This document shows, piece by piece, positions 42,089 to 50,473 of a stretch of DNA of 64,000 nt. The DNA is taken from positions 3,419,001-3,483,000 of the forward strand of contig NZ_CP036533.1 of the NCBI RefSeq assembly GCF_024585265.1, in the 5' to 3' direction. The translations under genes and the position numbers were made by a program. Every line of letters starts with the position of its first letter. Position 1 is the first letter of the stretch. Under the pieces are notes generated by a model. It searched no databases, was not told where the DNA came from, and saw nothing but the letters and a program-made list of their open reading frames with translations. This DNA comes from Bradyrhizobium sp. WBAH42 (GTDB lineage Bacteria > Pseudomonadota > Alphaproteobacteria > Rhizobiales > Xanthobacteraceae).

Positions 42089-42104
42089 TGGCACGGAAAT
42101 TGAA
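42089..42104 (+). promoter_or_regulatory. Sigma54 (-24/-12) promoter for narK-bjgb-flp-nasC
   Basis: TGGCAC-N5-TTGAA (TGGCACGGAAATTGAA). The -24 box is perfect and the -12 box differs from consensus at one base, the same one as before nrtA. It predicts a leader of about 138 nt. Confidence 0.68.
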
Positions 42105-42192
42105 GCGTCTTTGCGCGACGCCAACGACGACGTCCCTCAACATCATCAATCAGCATCGTGAACTCGCCACCGGGGGTGAAGCCTCGGAGCGC

Positions 42193-42229
42193 GCCTCCGT
42201 GACCGGAGGCAGAGCCTGCAACGACGCAG
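42193..42229 (+). promoter_or_regulatory. Two adjacent hexaloop hairpins in narK leader (possible NasT target)
   Basis: Hairpin 1: GCCTCC-GTGACC-GGAGGC (42193-42210), a 6-bp stem with a 6-nt loop. Hairpin 2: CTGC-AACGAC-GCAG (42216-42229), a 4-bp stem with a 6-nt loop having A at position 1 and G at position 4. A 5-nt linker separates them. Known ANTAR targets are two hexaloop stems with A1 and G4; loop 2 fits, loop 1 does not. An alternative pairing CGGAG/CTCCG would compete with hairpin 1. Confidence 0.35.
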
Positions 42230-42253
42230 CGGTGAGCCTGGAAGGGATACTCA

Positions 42254-43645
42254 ATGACGAAGAATCCGACCCTGAACTCCAGCTGGATTTCAGATTGGCG
42301 CCCCGAGGACGAGGCGTTCTGGAACGCGACCGGCAAGTCGATCGCGCGGCGAAACCTGATCTGGTCCATCGTGGCCGAACATATCGGCTTCTCGGTCTGG
42401 CTGATCTGGAGCATCGTCACCACCAAGCTGCCGCAGGCCGGCTTCCACTACACCACCGACCAGCTGTTCCAGCTCGTCGCCGTGCCGGGCCTGATCGGCG
42501 CCTTCATGCGCTTTCCCTACACTTTCGCGGTGACGACGTTCGGCGGCCGCAACTGGACCATCTTCAGCGCGGCGATCCTGTTCATCCCGACCTTGTCGCT
42601 TGCCTACTTCGTCAGCCAGCCCGATACGCCGTTCTGGCTCATGCTGCTGGTCGCATCGACCGCGGGTCTCGGCGGCGGCAATTTCGCCTCCAGCATGACC
42701 AACATCTCCTTCTTCTTTCCTGACCGGATGAAGGGATGGGCGCTCGGCCTCAACGCGGCCGGCGGCAACATCGGCGTCTCCAGCGTGCAGCTCCTGACCC
42801 CCATCCTGATGACGCTCGCCGTCTTCAACCTGTTCCAGGCAACGCCCGTTGACGGCATCTTCCTGCAGAATGCCGGCCTGATGTGGGTGCTGCCGATCGG
42901 CATCGCGGTGTTCGGCGCAGTGTTCTTCATGAACAACCTCGCCACGGCGAAATCATCGGTGAAGAACCAGCTCGCGATCGTCAAGCGCAAGCACACCTGG
43001 ATCATGGCGTATCTCTATATCGGCACGTTCGGGTCCTTCATCGGTTATTCGGCGGCGTTTCCGCTGCTGCTCAAGACGCAATTCCCCACCGTGACGATCT
43101 CGGTCGCCTTCCTCGGCCCGCTGGTCGGCTCGCTGTCGCGTCCGCTCGGCGGCTGGCTCGCAGACCGGGTCGGCGGCTCCATCATCACGTTCTGGAATTT
43201 CATCCTGATGGCGGGCGCCACGGTCGGCGCGCTCTACTTCGTCGGGCACAAGGACTTCGCCGGCTTCCTGTCGATGTTCCTGATCCTGTTCGTGACGACG
43301 GGCATCGGCAATGGCTCGACCTACCGCATGATCCCCTCGATCTTCCGCGAGGAGAACCTGTTCAAGGTGCGCGGCAAGGGCGATGCGGCGCGTAGCGCCG
43401 CCCTGAAGACCGCGAGTATCGAGAGCGGCGCGGCGGTCGGCTTCATCGGCGCGGTCGGTGCCGTCGGCGGCTATCTGATCCCGAGCGGTTTCGGCAAGTC
43501 GATCGCCATGACCGGCGGGCCGCAGCTCGCGCTCGCGATCTACCTCGGCTTCTACGGCTCCTGCCTCGCTCTGACCTGGTGGTTCTACCTGCGTCGCAGC
43601 CCGCAGGGTGAAGGCGCGCCAAGCCTCGCCGAGGCACGGGTGTGA
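42254..43645 (+). CDS. narK: NarK/NasA-type MFS nitrate/nitrite transporter
   Basis: A 463-residue major facilitator with 12 predicted helices. The N-terminal part has WNATGKSIARRNLIWSI and AEHIGFSVWLIWS; nitrate-signature Gly-rich segments in helices 5 and 11 are seen as AGLGGGNFASSMTNISFFFP and TTGIGNGSTYRMIPSIF, and the substrate-binding Arg residues lie in FMRFPYTFAVTTFGGRNW and the helix 7-8 region. It may import nitrate or exchange nitrate for nitrite. The ATG follows CTGGAAGGGA. It is first in narK-bjgb-flp-nasC and has its own NtrC/sigma54 module. Confidence 0.92.
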   Translation: MTKNPTLNSSWISDWRPEDEAFWNATGKSIARRNLIWSIVAEHIGFSVWLIWSIVTTKLPQAGFHYTTDQLFQLVAVPGLIGAFMRFPYTFAVTTFGGRNWTIFSAAILFIPTLSLAYFVSQPDTPFWLMLLVASTAGLGGGNFASSMTNISFFFPDRMKGWALGLNAAGGNIGVSSVQLLTPILMTLAVFNLFQATPVDGIFLQNAGLMWVLPIGIAVFGAVFFMNNLATAKSSVKNQLAIVKRKHTWIMAYLYIGTFGSFIGYSAAFPLLLKTQFPTVTISVAFLGPLVGSLSRPLGGWLADRVGGSIITFWNFILMAGATVGALYFVGHKDFAGFLSMFLILFVTTGIGNGSTYRMIPSIFREENLFKVRGKGDAARSAALKTASIESGAAVGFIGAVGAVGGYLIPSGFGKSIAMTGGPQLALAIYLGFYGSCLALTWWFYLRRSPQGEGAPSLAEARV

Positions 43646-43774
43646 GCACGACAAATTGGCACGAATGTCGCTTCTCCCCGTACGCGGGGAGAAGTCTCTC
43701 TGATGACGTTTGATCCATGAACTTTTTCCGCAATGGCGCGGACGAAGGCAGACCGAAACAGACTGGAGAACATT

Positions 43775-44203
43775 ATGACGCCCGAGCAGATTACCCTCAT
43801 TCAGCAGAGCTTCGCCAAGGTCGCCCCGATCTCGGAAGCCGCCGCGGTGCTGTTCTACGACCGCCTGTTCGAGGTGGCGCCGTCCGTACGCGCGATGTTT
43901 CCCGAGGACATGACCGAGCAGCGCAAGAAGCTGATGGGCATGCTCGCCGCCGTGGTCGGCGGCCTGTCGAACCTGGAGTCGATTCTGCCCGCGGCCTCCG
44001 CGCTCGCCAAGCGTCACGTCGACTATGGCGCCAAGGCCGAGCACTACCCCGTGGTCGGCGCGACCTTGCTGTGGACGCTCGAGAAGGGCCTTGGCGAAGC
44101 CTGGACGCCCGAACTCGCCGCAGCCTGGACCGACGCCTACGGCGTGCTGTCCGGCTACATGATTTCCGAGGCCTACGGCGCGCAGGCGCAGGCCGCCGAA
44201 TAG
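43775..44203 (+). CDS. bjgb: Single-domain bacterial haemoglobin
   Basis: A 142-residue globin without a reductase domain. The B-helix Tyr is Tyr28 (VLFYDRLFE), the proximal His is His81 (AKRHVDYGAKAEHYPVVG), as in Vitreoscilla-type haemoglobins. In Bradyrhizobium japonicum the homologue Bjgb is reported to help detoxify nitric oxide made during nitrate assimilation. The ATG at 43775 follows CTGGAGAAC; 129 bp separate it from narK, and the flavoprotein gene starts 10 bp after its stop. The adjacent flavoprotein is a plausible electron donor to the haem. Confidence 0.93.
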   Translation: MTPEQITLIQQSFAKVAPISEAAAVLFYDRLFEVAPSVRAMFPEDMTEQRKKLMGMLAAVVGGLSNLESILPAASALAKRHVDYGAKAEHYPVVGATLLWTLEKGLGEAWTPELAAAWTDAYGVLSGYMISEAYGAQAQAAE

Positions 44204-44213
44204 GAGATGCGTT

Positions 44214-45431
44214 GTGAGCGAACCGCTGGTCATCGTCGGTAACGGTATGGCGGCCGCGCGTCTGGTCGACGAGCTCGCCAAGACCGCGCTCGGCCGCTAC
44301 GCGGTTGCCGTCATCGGCGATGAGCCGCGGCTCGCCTACAATCGCGTGCTGCTGTCGTCCGTGCTGGCGGGCGAGACCGGCTCGCACGAGATCGAGCTGC
44401 GGCCGGCCGATTGGTGGCGAGACCGCGGCGTCACGGTGCGCTACGGCTATCGCGTCACCGAGGTCGATGTCGGCCGCCGCGAGCTCAAGATCGCGGGCGA
44501 GGAGAGCATGGAATATTCCAAGCTCGTGCTCGCCACCGGATCGACGCCGCTGCGGCTCAACGTGCCGGGCGCCGATCTCGCCGGCGTGCACACGTTTCGC
44601 GACACCCGCGACGTCGACCTGCTGCTGACGCTGGCCGCGGCCAGGAAGCGCGTCGTCGTGGTCGGCGGCGGCCTGCTCGGGCTGGAAGCTGCCTACGGTC
44701 TTGCCAAGGCCGGTGCACCCGTGACGCTGCTGCACCTGATGGACCGGCTGATGGAGCGTCAGCTCGATGGTCCCGCGGCCGACCTGCTCAAGACGCTGGT
44801 CGAGCGCAAGGGCATTCGCGTCATGCTCAATGCCGCGACGGCCTGCATCCACGGCGACGGCCATGTCCAGGCGGTCGAGCTCGCCGACGGCAGCCGCATC
44901 GAGGCCGATGCGGTGATCTTCGCCGCCGGCATCAAGCCGAACGTCGCGCTGGCGAAAGAGGCGGGGATTGCGGTCAACCGCGGCGTGGCCGTCAACGACG
45001 TGATGCAGACCTCCTCGTCCGACATCTTTGCGCTCGGCGAATGCGCCGAGCATCGCGGCACCTGCTACGGCCTGGTCGAGCCGGCCTATGAGCAGGCGCG
45101 CGTGCTGGCGCGGCATCTGGCCGGCCGGCCAGCCGCCTATCAGGGCAGCGTGGTCTCGACCAATCTGAAGGTCTCCGGCGTCAGCGTGTTCTCCGCCGGC
45201 GACTTCATGGGCGGGGACGGCAGCGAGAACCTCGTGCTGTCGGACCGCAGGCGCGGCACTTACAAGAAGCTCGTCATCGCCGACGGCCGGCTGACCGGCG
45301 CGGTTCTGATCGGCGATACGATCGACGCGCTCTGGTACCTCGAGCTGATCCGCAATCGCGACAAGGTCGCGGCGATCCGCACCGACATGATGTTCGGCCG
45401 CGCGCTTGCGCAGCCTTCGAAAGCGGCGTGA
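44214..45431 (+). CDS. flp: FAD/NAD(P)-dependent flavoprotein (nitrate-assimilation oxidoreductase)
   Basis: A 405-residue two-dinucleotide-binding flavoprotein related to the N-terminal half of NirB and to rubredoxin reductases. The FAD motif VIVGNGMAAARLVDEL is at residues 5-20; the NAD(P) motif VVVVGGGLLGLEAAYGLAKAG is near residues 146-165; the second FAD contact is DIFALGECAEHRG. GTG start with TAGGAGATGC upstream. It lies between bjgb and nasC (gaps 10 and 1 bp) and is thought to deliver electrons from NAD(P)H to the haemoglobin and/or NasC. It lacks sirohaem and iron-sulfur domains, so it is not itself a nitrite reductase. Confidence 0.9.
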   Translation: MSEPLVIVGNGMAAARLVDELAKTALGRYAVAVIGDEPRLAYNRVLLSSVLAGETGSHEIELRPADWWRDRGVTVRYGYRVTEVDVGRRELKIAGEESMEYSKLVLATGSTPLRLNVPGADLAGVHTFRDTRDVDLLLTLAAARKRVVVVGGGLLGLEAAYGLAKAGAPVTLLHLMDRLMERQLDGPAADLLKTLVERKGIRVMLNAATACIHGDGHVQAVELADGSRIEADAVIFAAGIKPNVALAKEAGIAVNRGVAVNDVMQTSSSDIFALGECAEHRGTCYGLVEPAYEQARVLARHLAGRPAAYQGSVVSTNLKVSGVSVFSAGDFMGGDGSENLVLSDRRRGTYKKLVIADGRLTGAVLIGDTIDALWYLELIRNRDKVAAIRTDMMFGRALAQPSKAA

Positions 45432-45432
45432 C

Positions 45433-48138
45433 ATGACGGCGATCGATCCAAATCTCCGCACCACCAAGACGACCTGTCCTTATTGCGGCGTCGGCTGCGG
45501 CGTGCTGGCGACGCCCGACGGGAACGGTGGCGCGGCGATCGCGGGCGATCCTGACCACCCCGCCAATTTCGGCCGGCTGTGCTCGAAGGGCTCCGCGCTC
45601 GGCGAGACCGTCGGGCTGGAAGGGCGGCTGCTCTATCCCATGATCCGCTGCAAGGGCGTGCTGGAGCGCGTCGCCTGGAGCGATGCGCTCGATCATGTCG
45701 CACATCGCATGCAGCACATCGTGGCACGCGACGGCGCGGACGCAGTCGCGTTCTATCTGTCCGGCCAGCTGCTGACCGAGGACTATTACGTCGCCAACAA
45801 GCTGATGAAGGGGTTTGTCGGCACCGCCAACGTCGATACCAATTCGCGGCTCTGCATGTCATCCTCGGTCGCCGGCCATCGCCGCGCCTTTGGCGCCGAC
45901 ACCGTGCCCGGCTGCTACGAGGATCTCGACCAGGCCGATCTGCTCGTCTTCGTCGGCTCGAACGCGGCCTGGTGCCATCCGGTGCTGTTCCAGCGCATGC
46001 TGAAGAACAGGCAGGAGCGCGGGGCCCGCATGATCGTGATCGATCCGCGCCGCACCGACACCGCCACCGACGTCGACCTGTTCCTCGGCCTCAGGCCCGG
46101 AACTGACACCGCGCTGTTCTCCGGCCTGTTCGTACATCTCGCCGACAACGGCGTGCTGGACCAGGATTACATCGCGCAGAACACGTCCGGCTTCGACGAT
46201 GCGCTGGCGCGCGCGCGCAGCATCGCCGGCAGCATCACCGCGACCGCGCTCGCCACGGGCCTCTCCGAGCCGGACGTCGCCACCTTCTTCAAGATGTTCC
46301 GCGACATCGAGAAGGTCGTCACGCTCTATTCGCAAGGCGTCAACCAGTCGGCGCAGGGCACCGACAAGGTCAACGCCATCCTGAACTGCCATCTTGCCAC
46401 GGGCCGCATCGGCAAGCCGGGTGCTTCGCCGTTCTCGCTGACCGGCCAGCCCAACGCGATGGGCGGCCGCGAGGTCGGCGGCCTCGCCAATATGCTGGCC
46501 GCGCATATGGGCTTCACGCCGCCCGACATCGACCGCGTCAGACGGTTCTGGAAGGCGCCGCGCATCGCGACCCATGAAGGCTTGAAGGCGGTGCAGCTGT
46601 TCGAGGCCATCAACCGCGGCGAGGTCAAGGCGCTCTGGGTGATGGGCACCAACCCCGCGGTATCGTTGCCCGATGCCGACATGGTGTGCGATGCCCTGAA
46701 GAAGCTCGAGCTGTTCGTGGTGTCCGAGAATGTGCTCTCCAACGACACCGTCGAGGCCGGCCCGCACGTGCTGCTGCCGGCGCTGGCCTGGGGCGAGAAA
46801 TCGGGCACGGTGACCAATTCCGAGCGGCGCATCTCGCGCCAGCGTGCGTTCCTGCCGGCGCCGGGCGAGGCGCGTCCGGATTGGTGGATCCTGAGCGAGA
46901 CCGCAAAGCGCCTCGGCTTCGGCGACAGCTTCAATTACAAATCGGCCGCCGACATCTTCCGCGAGCACGCCGCGCTCTCGGCCTTCGAGAACAATGGCAG
47001 CCGCGATTTCGACATCGGCGCGCTGACCTCGCTGTCGGACGAAGCCTTCGATGGTCTGCAGCCGGTGCAGTGGCCGGTGCGCGAAGGCGGGATGCCCGGC
47101 GAGCGCTTCTTCGCGCAAGGCGGCTTCTTCACCAATGACGGCAAGGGCCGCTTCATTGCGCCGGAGGTGCCGGTGCTGCGCGGCGAGACCGGCCCGTCGC
47201 GTCCCTTAAGGCTCAACACCGGGCGCATCCGCGACCAGTGGCACACCATGACGCGCACCGGCCTGAGCCAGCGGCTGGGCGCGCATCTGCCCGAGCCGTT
47301 CGTCGAGATCCATCCCGACGACGCCGGCAAATATGGCCTCGCCCATGACGGCTATGCCCGCATCACCACCGATTACGGCCAGTGCATCCTGAAGGTCGTC
47401 GTCAGTGAGCGGCAACAGCGCGGCACCCTGTTCGTGCCGATCCATTGGAGCGCGATGAACGCCTCGCACGGCCGCGTCGGGGCGATGGTAGCACCGTTCA
47501 CCGATCCGTTCTCGGGACAGCCGGAAGCCAAGGCGACGCCGGCCGCGATCGCGCCTTACGAATTCGTCTTCCGCGGTTTCGCATTGTCGCGCAAGCCGCT
47601 CGATCTGCCGCAAAACCTGTTGTGGACCCGCGTCACCGTCAGCGGCGGCTTCGGCTATCTTTTCGCCGACAATGCGGATCTTGCCCGCTGGCCGGCCTGG
47701 CTCGAGAGCGTCGCCGGCGAGGACGTTGCCGAATATCGCGATTTCGGCGGCGGGGTTTTTCGCGCGGCTTCGTTCGCAGGCGATCGCATCGAGACCTGCC
47801 TGTTCGTCGGCCCGGCGCACGATGCCGGCGACTGGGAGGTGGTGAAGAGCCTGTTCGTGGCCGATCAGGTCACTGACGAGCAGCGCCGCATGCTGCTGTC
47901 GGGCAAGTCCGGCGAAGGCGCGGCCTCGACCGGTCCCATCGTCTGCGCCTGCTTCGGCGTCGGCCGCGGCACCATCTGCGACAGCATCGCGAGCGGCGCG
48001 CGCACCGCCGCCGAAATCGGTGCCAAGCTCAAGGCCGGCACCAATTGCGGCTCCTGCATCCCCGAGCTGAAACGATTGATCGCGACGACGGAGGTCGTGC
48101 CGGCGAAGCAGGCGAAGGTCGCAAGCGCGGCGGGATAG
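45433..48138 (+). CDS. nasC: Assimilatory nitrate reductase, catalytic subunit
   Basis: A 901-residue molybdopterin oxidoreductase that reduces nitrate to nitrite in the cytoplasm. An N-terminal [4Fe-4S] site uses Cys15, Cys18, Cys22 and Cys50 (CPYCGVGCGV, GRLCSKG). The Mo-bis-MGD domains follow, with NTNSRLCMSS supplying the likely Mo-ligand Cys region and the MTRTGLSQRLGAHLPEP block of the molydopterin-binding domain. The C-terminus carries a BFD-type [2Fe-2S] domain with Cys838, Cys840, Cys872 and Cys875 (CACFGVG, NCGSC), as in NasC/NasA of Klebsiella type. No signal peptide. One base separates it from flp. It ends the operon; a family A hairpin follows. Confidence 0.95.
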   Translation: MTAIDPNLRTTKTTCPYCGVGCGVLATPDGNGGAAIAGDPDHPANFGRLCSKGSALGETVGLEGRLLYPMIRCKGVLERVAWSDALDHVAHRMQHIVARDGADAVAFYLSGQLLTEDYYVANKLMKGFVGTANVDTNSRLCMSSSVAGHRRAFGADTVPGCYEDLDQADLLVFVGSNAAWCHPVLFQRMLKNRQERGARMIVIDPRRTDTATDVDLFLGLRPGTDTALFSGLFVHLADNGVLDQDYIAQNTSGFDDALARARSIAGSITATALATGLSEPDVATFFKMFRDIEKVVTLYSQGVNQSAQGTDKVNAILNCHLATGRIGKPGASPFSLTGQPNAMGGREVGGLANMLAAHMGFTPPDIDRVRRFWKAPRIATHEGLKAVQLFEAINRGEVKALWVMGTNPAVSLPDADMVCDALKKLELFVVSENVLSNDTVEAGPHVLLPALAWGEKSGTVTNSERRISRQRAFLPAPGEARPDWWILSETAKRLGFGDSFNYKSAADIFREHAALSAFENNGSRDFDIGALTSLSDEAFDGLQPVQWPVREGGMPGERFFAQGGFFTNDGKGRFIAPEVPVLRGETGPSRPLRLNTGRIRDQWHTMTRTGLSQRLGAHLPEPFVEIHPDDAGKYGLAHDGYARITTDYGQCILKVVVSERQQRGTLFVPIHWSAMNASHGRVGAMVAPFTDPFSGQPEAKATPAAIAPYEFVFRGFALSRKPLDLPQNLLWTRVTVSGGFGYLFADNADLARWPAWLESVAGEDVAEYRDFGGGVFRAASFAGDRIETCLFVGPAHDAGDWEVVKSLFVADQVTDEQRRMLLSGKSGEGAASTGPIVCACFGVGRGTICDSIASGARTAAEIGAKLKAGTNCGSCIPELKRLIATTEVVPAKQAKVASAAG

Positions 48139-48154
48139 GGCTGGCTCTCTCCGT

Positions 48155-48234
48155 CGTCATTGCGAGCGTAGCGAAGCAATCCAGAGTCTTGCCGCGAAGA
48201 TAGTCCGGATTGCTTCGCTGCGCTCGCAATGACG
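48155..48234. repeat. Dispersed palindromic repeat, family A, copy 3
   Basis: An 80-bp palindrome from CGTCATTGCGAGCG to CGCTCGCAATGACG, with inner arms GAAGCAATCCAG and CCGGATTGCTTCG. It lies 16 bp after the nasC stop and may fold in the 3' end of that message. With the adjacent family D copy it fills most of the 389-bp gap between nasC and the SMP-30 gene, where I see no gene. Confidence 0.8.
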
Positions 48235-48269
48235 GCTTGGACACAGGTGTGTGCTAACGCTGCGATCTC

Positions 48270-48432
48270 GTGCCCCGGACGCAGCGCAGCGTCTCCCCGG
48301 CGATGCGAAGCATCGTCCGGTGCGACGGTGCGCTGCAGAGCCGGGGTCCATCCAACAGCGGAGTGTTTGGCTTTTCTGGGTCCCGGCTCTGCGCAGCAGC
48401 GTTTCACGCTGCAGCTCGTCCGGGACATGAGA
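48270..48432. repeat. Dispersed palindromic repeat, family D, copy 2 (inverted relative to copy 1)
   Basis: Starts CGTGCCCCGGACGCAGCGCA, contains CAGAGCCGGGGTCC and CTGGGTCCCGGCTCTG, and ends GCAGCTCGTCCGGGACATGAG. Its end matches the reverse complement of the start of copy 1. As at 9.2-9.5 kb it lies side by side with a family A element. Confidence 0.65.
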
Positions 48433-48527
48433 GCGACGTGGACGCAGCCATGCCGCCCGCGCCAATCGACGCGCCCTCGATTGTGCCCTATGCTGCCGCG
48501 GCTTCTTCCCCAGCACCCATAACAACA

Positions 48528-49436
48528 ATGATGTACTTGGAAACGCCGCCGCGCCTGATCGAGACCAGGCTGTTCTCGGCAATGCCCGACAAATTTCGCC
48601 GCAAGGGCGTGCGAACCGATTGGGCCGATGCCAACCGGCCGAATATCCCGACCGACAGTTTCATCGAGGGGCCATCCTTCGACAAGGACGGCCATCTCTA
48701 CATCGTCGACATTCCGTTCGGCCGCATCTTCCGGATTGCGCCCGACGGTGACTGGTCGCTCGTGATTGAATATGAGGGCTGGCCGAACGGGCTGAAGATT
48801 GCATCCGACGGACGGATCCTGATCGCCGACTATAGGCACGGCATCATGGAGCTCGATGCAACGGCCGGGCGCATCAAGCCCATCCTGACCGGGCGCAATT
48901 CGGAATCGTTTCGCGGCTGCAACGATCTGCATCTCGCCGCCAACGGCGACATCTATTTCACCGACCAGGGCCAGACCGGCCTGCACGATCCAAGCGGGCG
49001 GGTTTATCGGCTGGCATCGAACGGCCGCCTCGATTGCCTGCTCGACACCGGCATCAGTCCGAACGGGCTGGTGCTCGACCCGACCGAAACCGTGCTGTTC
49101 GTCGCGATGACGCGCGACAACGCGGTGTGGCGGCTGCCGTTCATGAAGAACGGCAGCGTGTCCAAGGTCGGGCGCTTCTGCTCGCTGTTCGGCACCAGCG
49201 GCCCTGATGGGATGACCATGGATGCGAAGGGCCGCCTGTTCGTCGGCCACGCCTCGCTCGGGCACGTGTTCGTGTTCGCGCCGAACGGCGAGTTGATCGC
49301 GCGGATCAAGTCGTGCGCGGGACCGAATTGCACGAATGTCGCGATCGGTGGCGAAAACAAAGATCGGCTCTATATCACGGAGTCCTCGACCGGCAGCGTG
49401 CTGGTGGCCGATATCGGCGGGCTCGAAAGCATCTGA
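48528..49436 (+). CDS. SMP-30/gluconolactonase-family beta-propeller protein
   Basis: A 302-residue six-bladed propeller of the SMP-30/gluconolactonase/LRE family. The metal-site Glu is in SFIEGPSFD (near residue 42), Asn in SPNGLVLD and in CNDLHLAANGD, and Asp in SGPDGMTMD. It probably hydrolyses a sugar or aromatic lactone. Two adjacent ATGs at 48528 and 48531 are candidate starts; neither has a clear ribosome site, and an open frame extends upstream through the repeat. It is followed after 10 bp by an aldo/keto reductase gene on the same strand, suggesting an oxidoreductase/lactonase pair. Confidence 0.82.
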   Translation: MMYLETPPRLIETRLFSAMPDKFRRKGVRTDWADANRPNIPTDSFIEGPSFDKDGHLYIVDIPFGRIFRIAPDGDWSLVIEYEGWPNGLKIASDGRILIADYRHGIMELDATAGRIKPILTGRNSESFRGCNDLHLAANGDIYFTDQGQTGLHDPSGRVYRLASNGRLDCLLDTGISPNGLVLDPTETVLFVAMTRDNAVWRLPFMKNGSVSKVGRFCSLFGTSGPDGMTMDAKGRLFVGHASLGHVFVFAPNGELIARIKSCAGPNCTNVAIGGENKDRLYITESSTGSVLVADIGGLESI

Positions 49437-49446
49437 AGGAATAGAC

Positions 49447-50286
49447 ATGAACACGAAGCCCTTCGGCAAGACCGGCGCCAACGTCTCCGTGATCGGGCAG
49501 GGCACCTGGTATCTGGACCACGGCGACCGCAAGCGCGCGATCGCGGCGCTTCAGCGCGGGCTCGATCTCGGCATGACCCACATCGACACCGCCGAGATGT
49601 ATGGCGATGCCGAGCTCGTCATTGCGGATGCGATCGCAGGCCGGCGCGATGAGGTGTTCCTCGTCTCGAAAGTGCTGCCGAGCAATGCCTCGCGCCGCGG
49701 CACCATCACCGCCTGCGAGCGCTCGCTGAAGCGGCTGAAGACCGATCGGCTCGACTGTTATCTCTTGCACTGGCGCGGCTCCTATCCCCTGGAGGACACC
49801 GTCGCTGCGTTCGAAGAGCTGGTGCAATCAGGCAAGATCAAATCCTGGGGCGTCTCCAATTTCGATGCCGACGATCTCGACGAGATTCTCGACGTCTCCG
49901 GCGAGGGCCGGATCGCCTGTAACCAGGTGCTCTATCATCTGAAAGAACGTGCGATCGAGCATGCGGTGATCCCGTGGTGCGAACGGCACAATGTCGCCGT
50001 CGTCGCCTACTCGCCGTTCGGCCACGACGATTTCCCGTTGAGCAGCAGCAAGGGCGGCGCCGTGCTGGCGCGCATCGCGGAGGCGCATCGTGCGACGCCG
50101 CGTCAGGTCGCGCTGAGCTTCCTGACCCGTGCGACTACGGTGTTCGCGATTCCGAAGGCCTCGTCCGCGGAACATGCCGGCGAAAATGCGGCGGCAGGCG
50201 ATCTGGAGCTGACGAAAGACGAGGTTGCCGCGCTCGATGCAGCGTTTCCGCGCGGACCGAAGCCGCGCGGCTTGCCCATGCTGTAG
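49447..50286 (+). CDS. Aldo/keto reductase
   Basis: A 279-residue NAD(P)H-dependent reductase. The catalytic tetrad is visible: Asp and Tyr in HIDTAEMYGDAE (near 47-55), Lys in FLVSKVLP (near 78) and His in CYLLHWRG (near 111). The NADP-contact segment AIPKASSAEHAGENAAA is near residue 240. The ATG follows GAAGGAATAGAC, 10 bp after the lactonase stop, so cotranscription is likely. Substrate unknown; a sugar or short aldehyde is plausible with the lactonase partner. Confidence 0.87.
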   Translation: MNTKPFGKTGANVSVIGQGTWYLDHGDRKRAIAALQRGLDLGMTHIDTAEMYGDAELVIADAIAGRRDEVFLVSKVLPSNASRRGTITACERSLKRLKTDRLDCYLLHWRGSYPLEDTVAAFEELVQSGKIKSWGVSNFDADDLDEILDVSGEGRIACNQVLYHLKERAIEHAVIPWCERHNVAVVAYSPFGHDDFPLSSSKGGAVLARIAEAHRATPRQVALSFLTRATTVFAIPKASSAEHAGENAAAGDLELTKDEVAALDAAFPRGPKPRGLPML

Positions 50287-50473
50287 TGCACAACGGGCAA
50301 TATTAACGGAGCATTGACGCGCGCGGCGGCCCGCGCATATCGGCATCCTGTTTTCGGAAGTTGTGAACGCGGGGCATTTGTCGTTTTTTACGGCTGTTCT
50401 CGATTCGCATTTTGCCCGGGTTCCAGCCGTGACACCGCCGCCCGCCGCAGCCGCAAGGCTCGACGTTATTCCC

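Noticed and set aside
44214..45431. flp considered as nitrite reductase NirB
   Set aside because: It matches only the flavin/NAD half; no BFD, sirohaem or [4Fe-4S] domains, and length is 405 residues.
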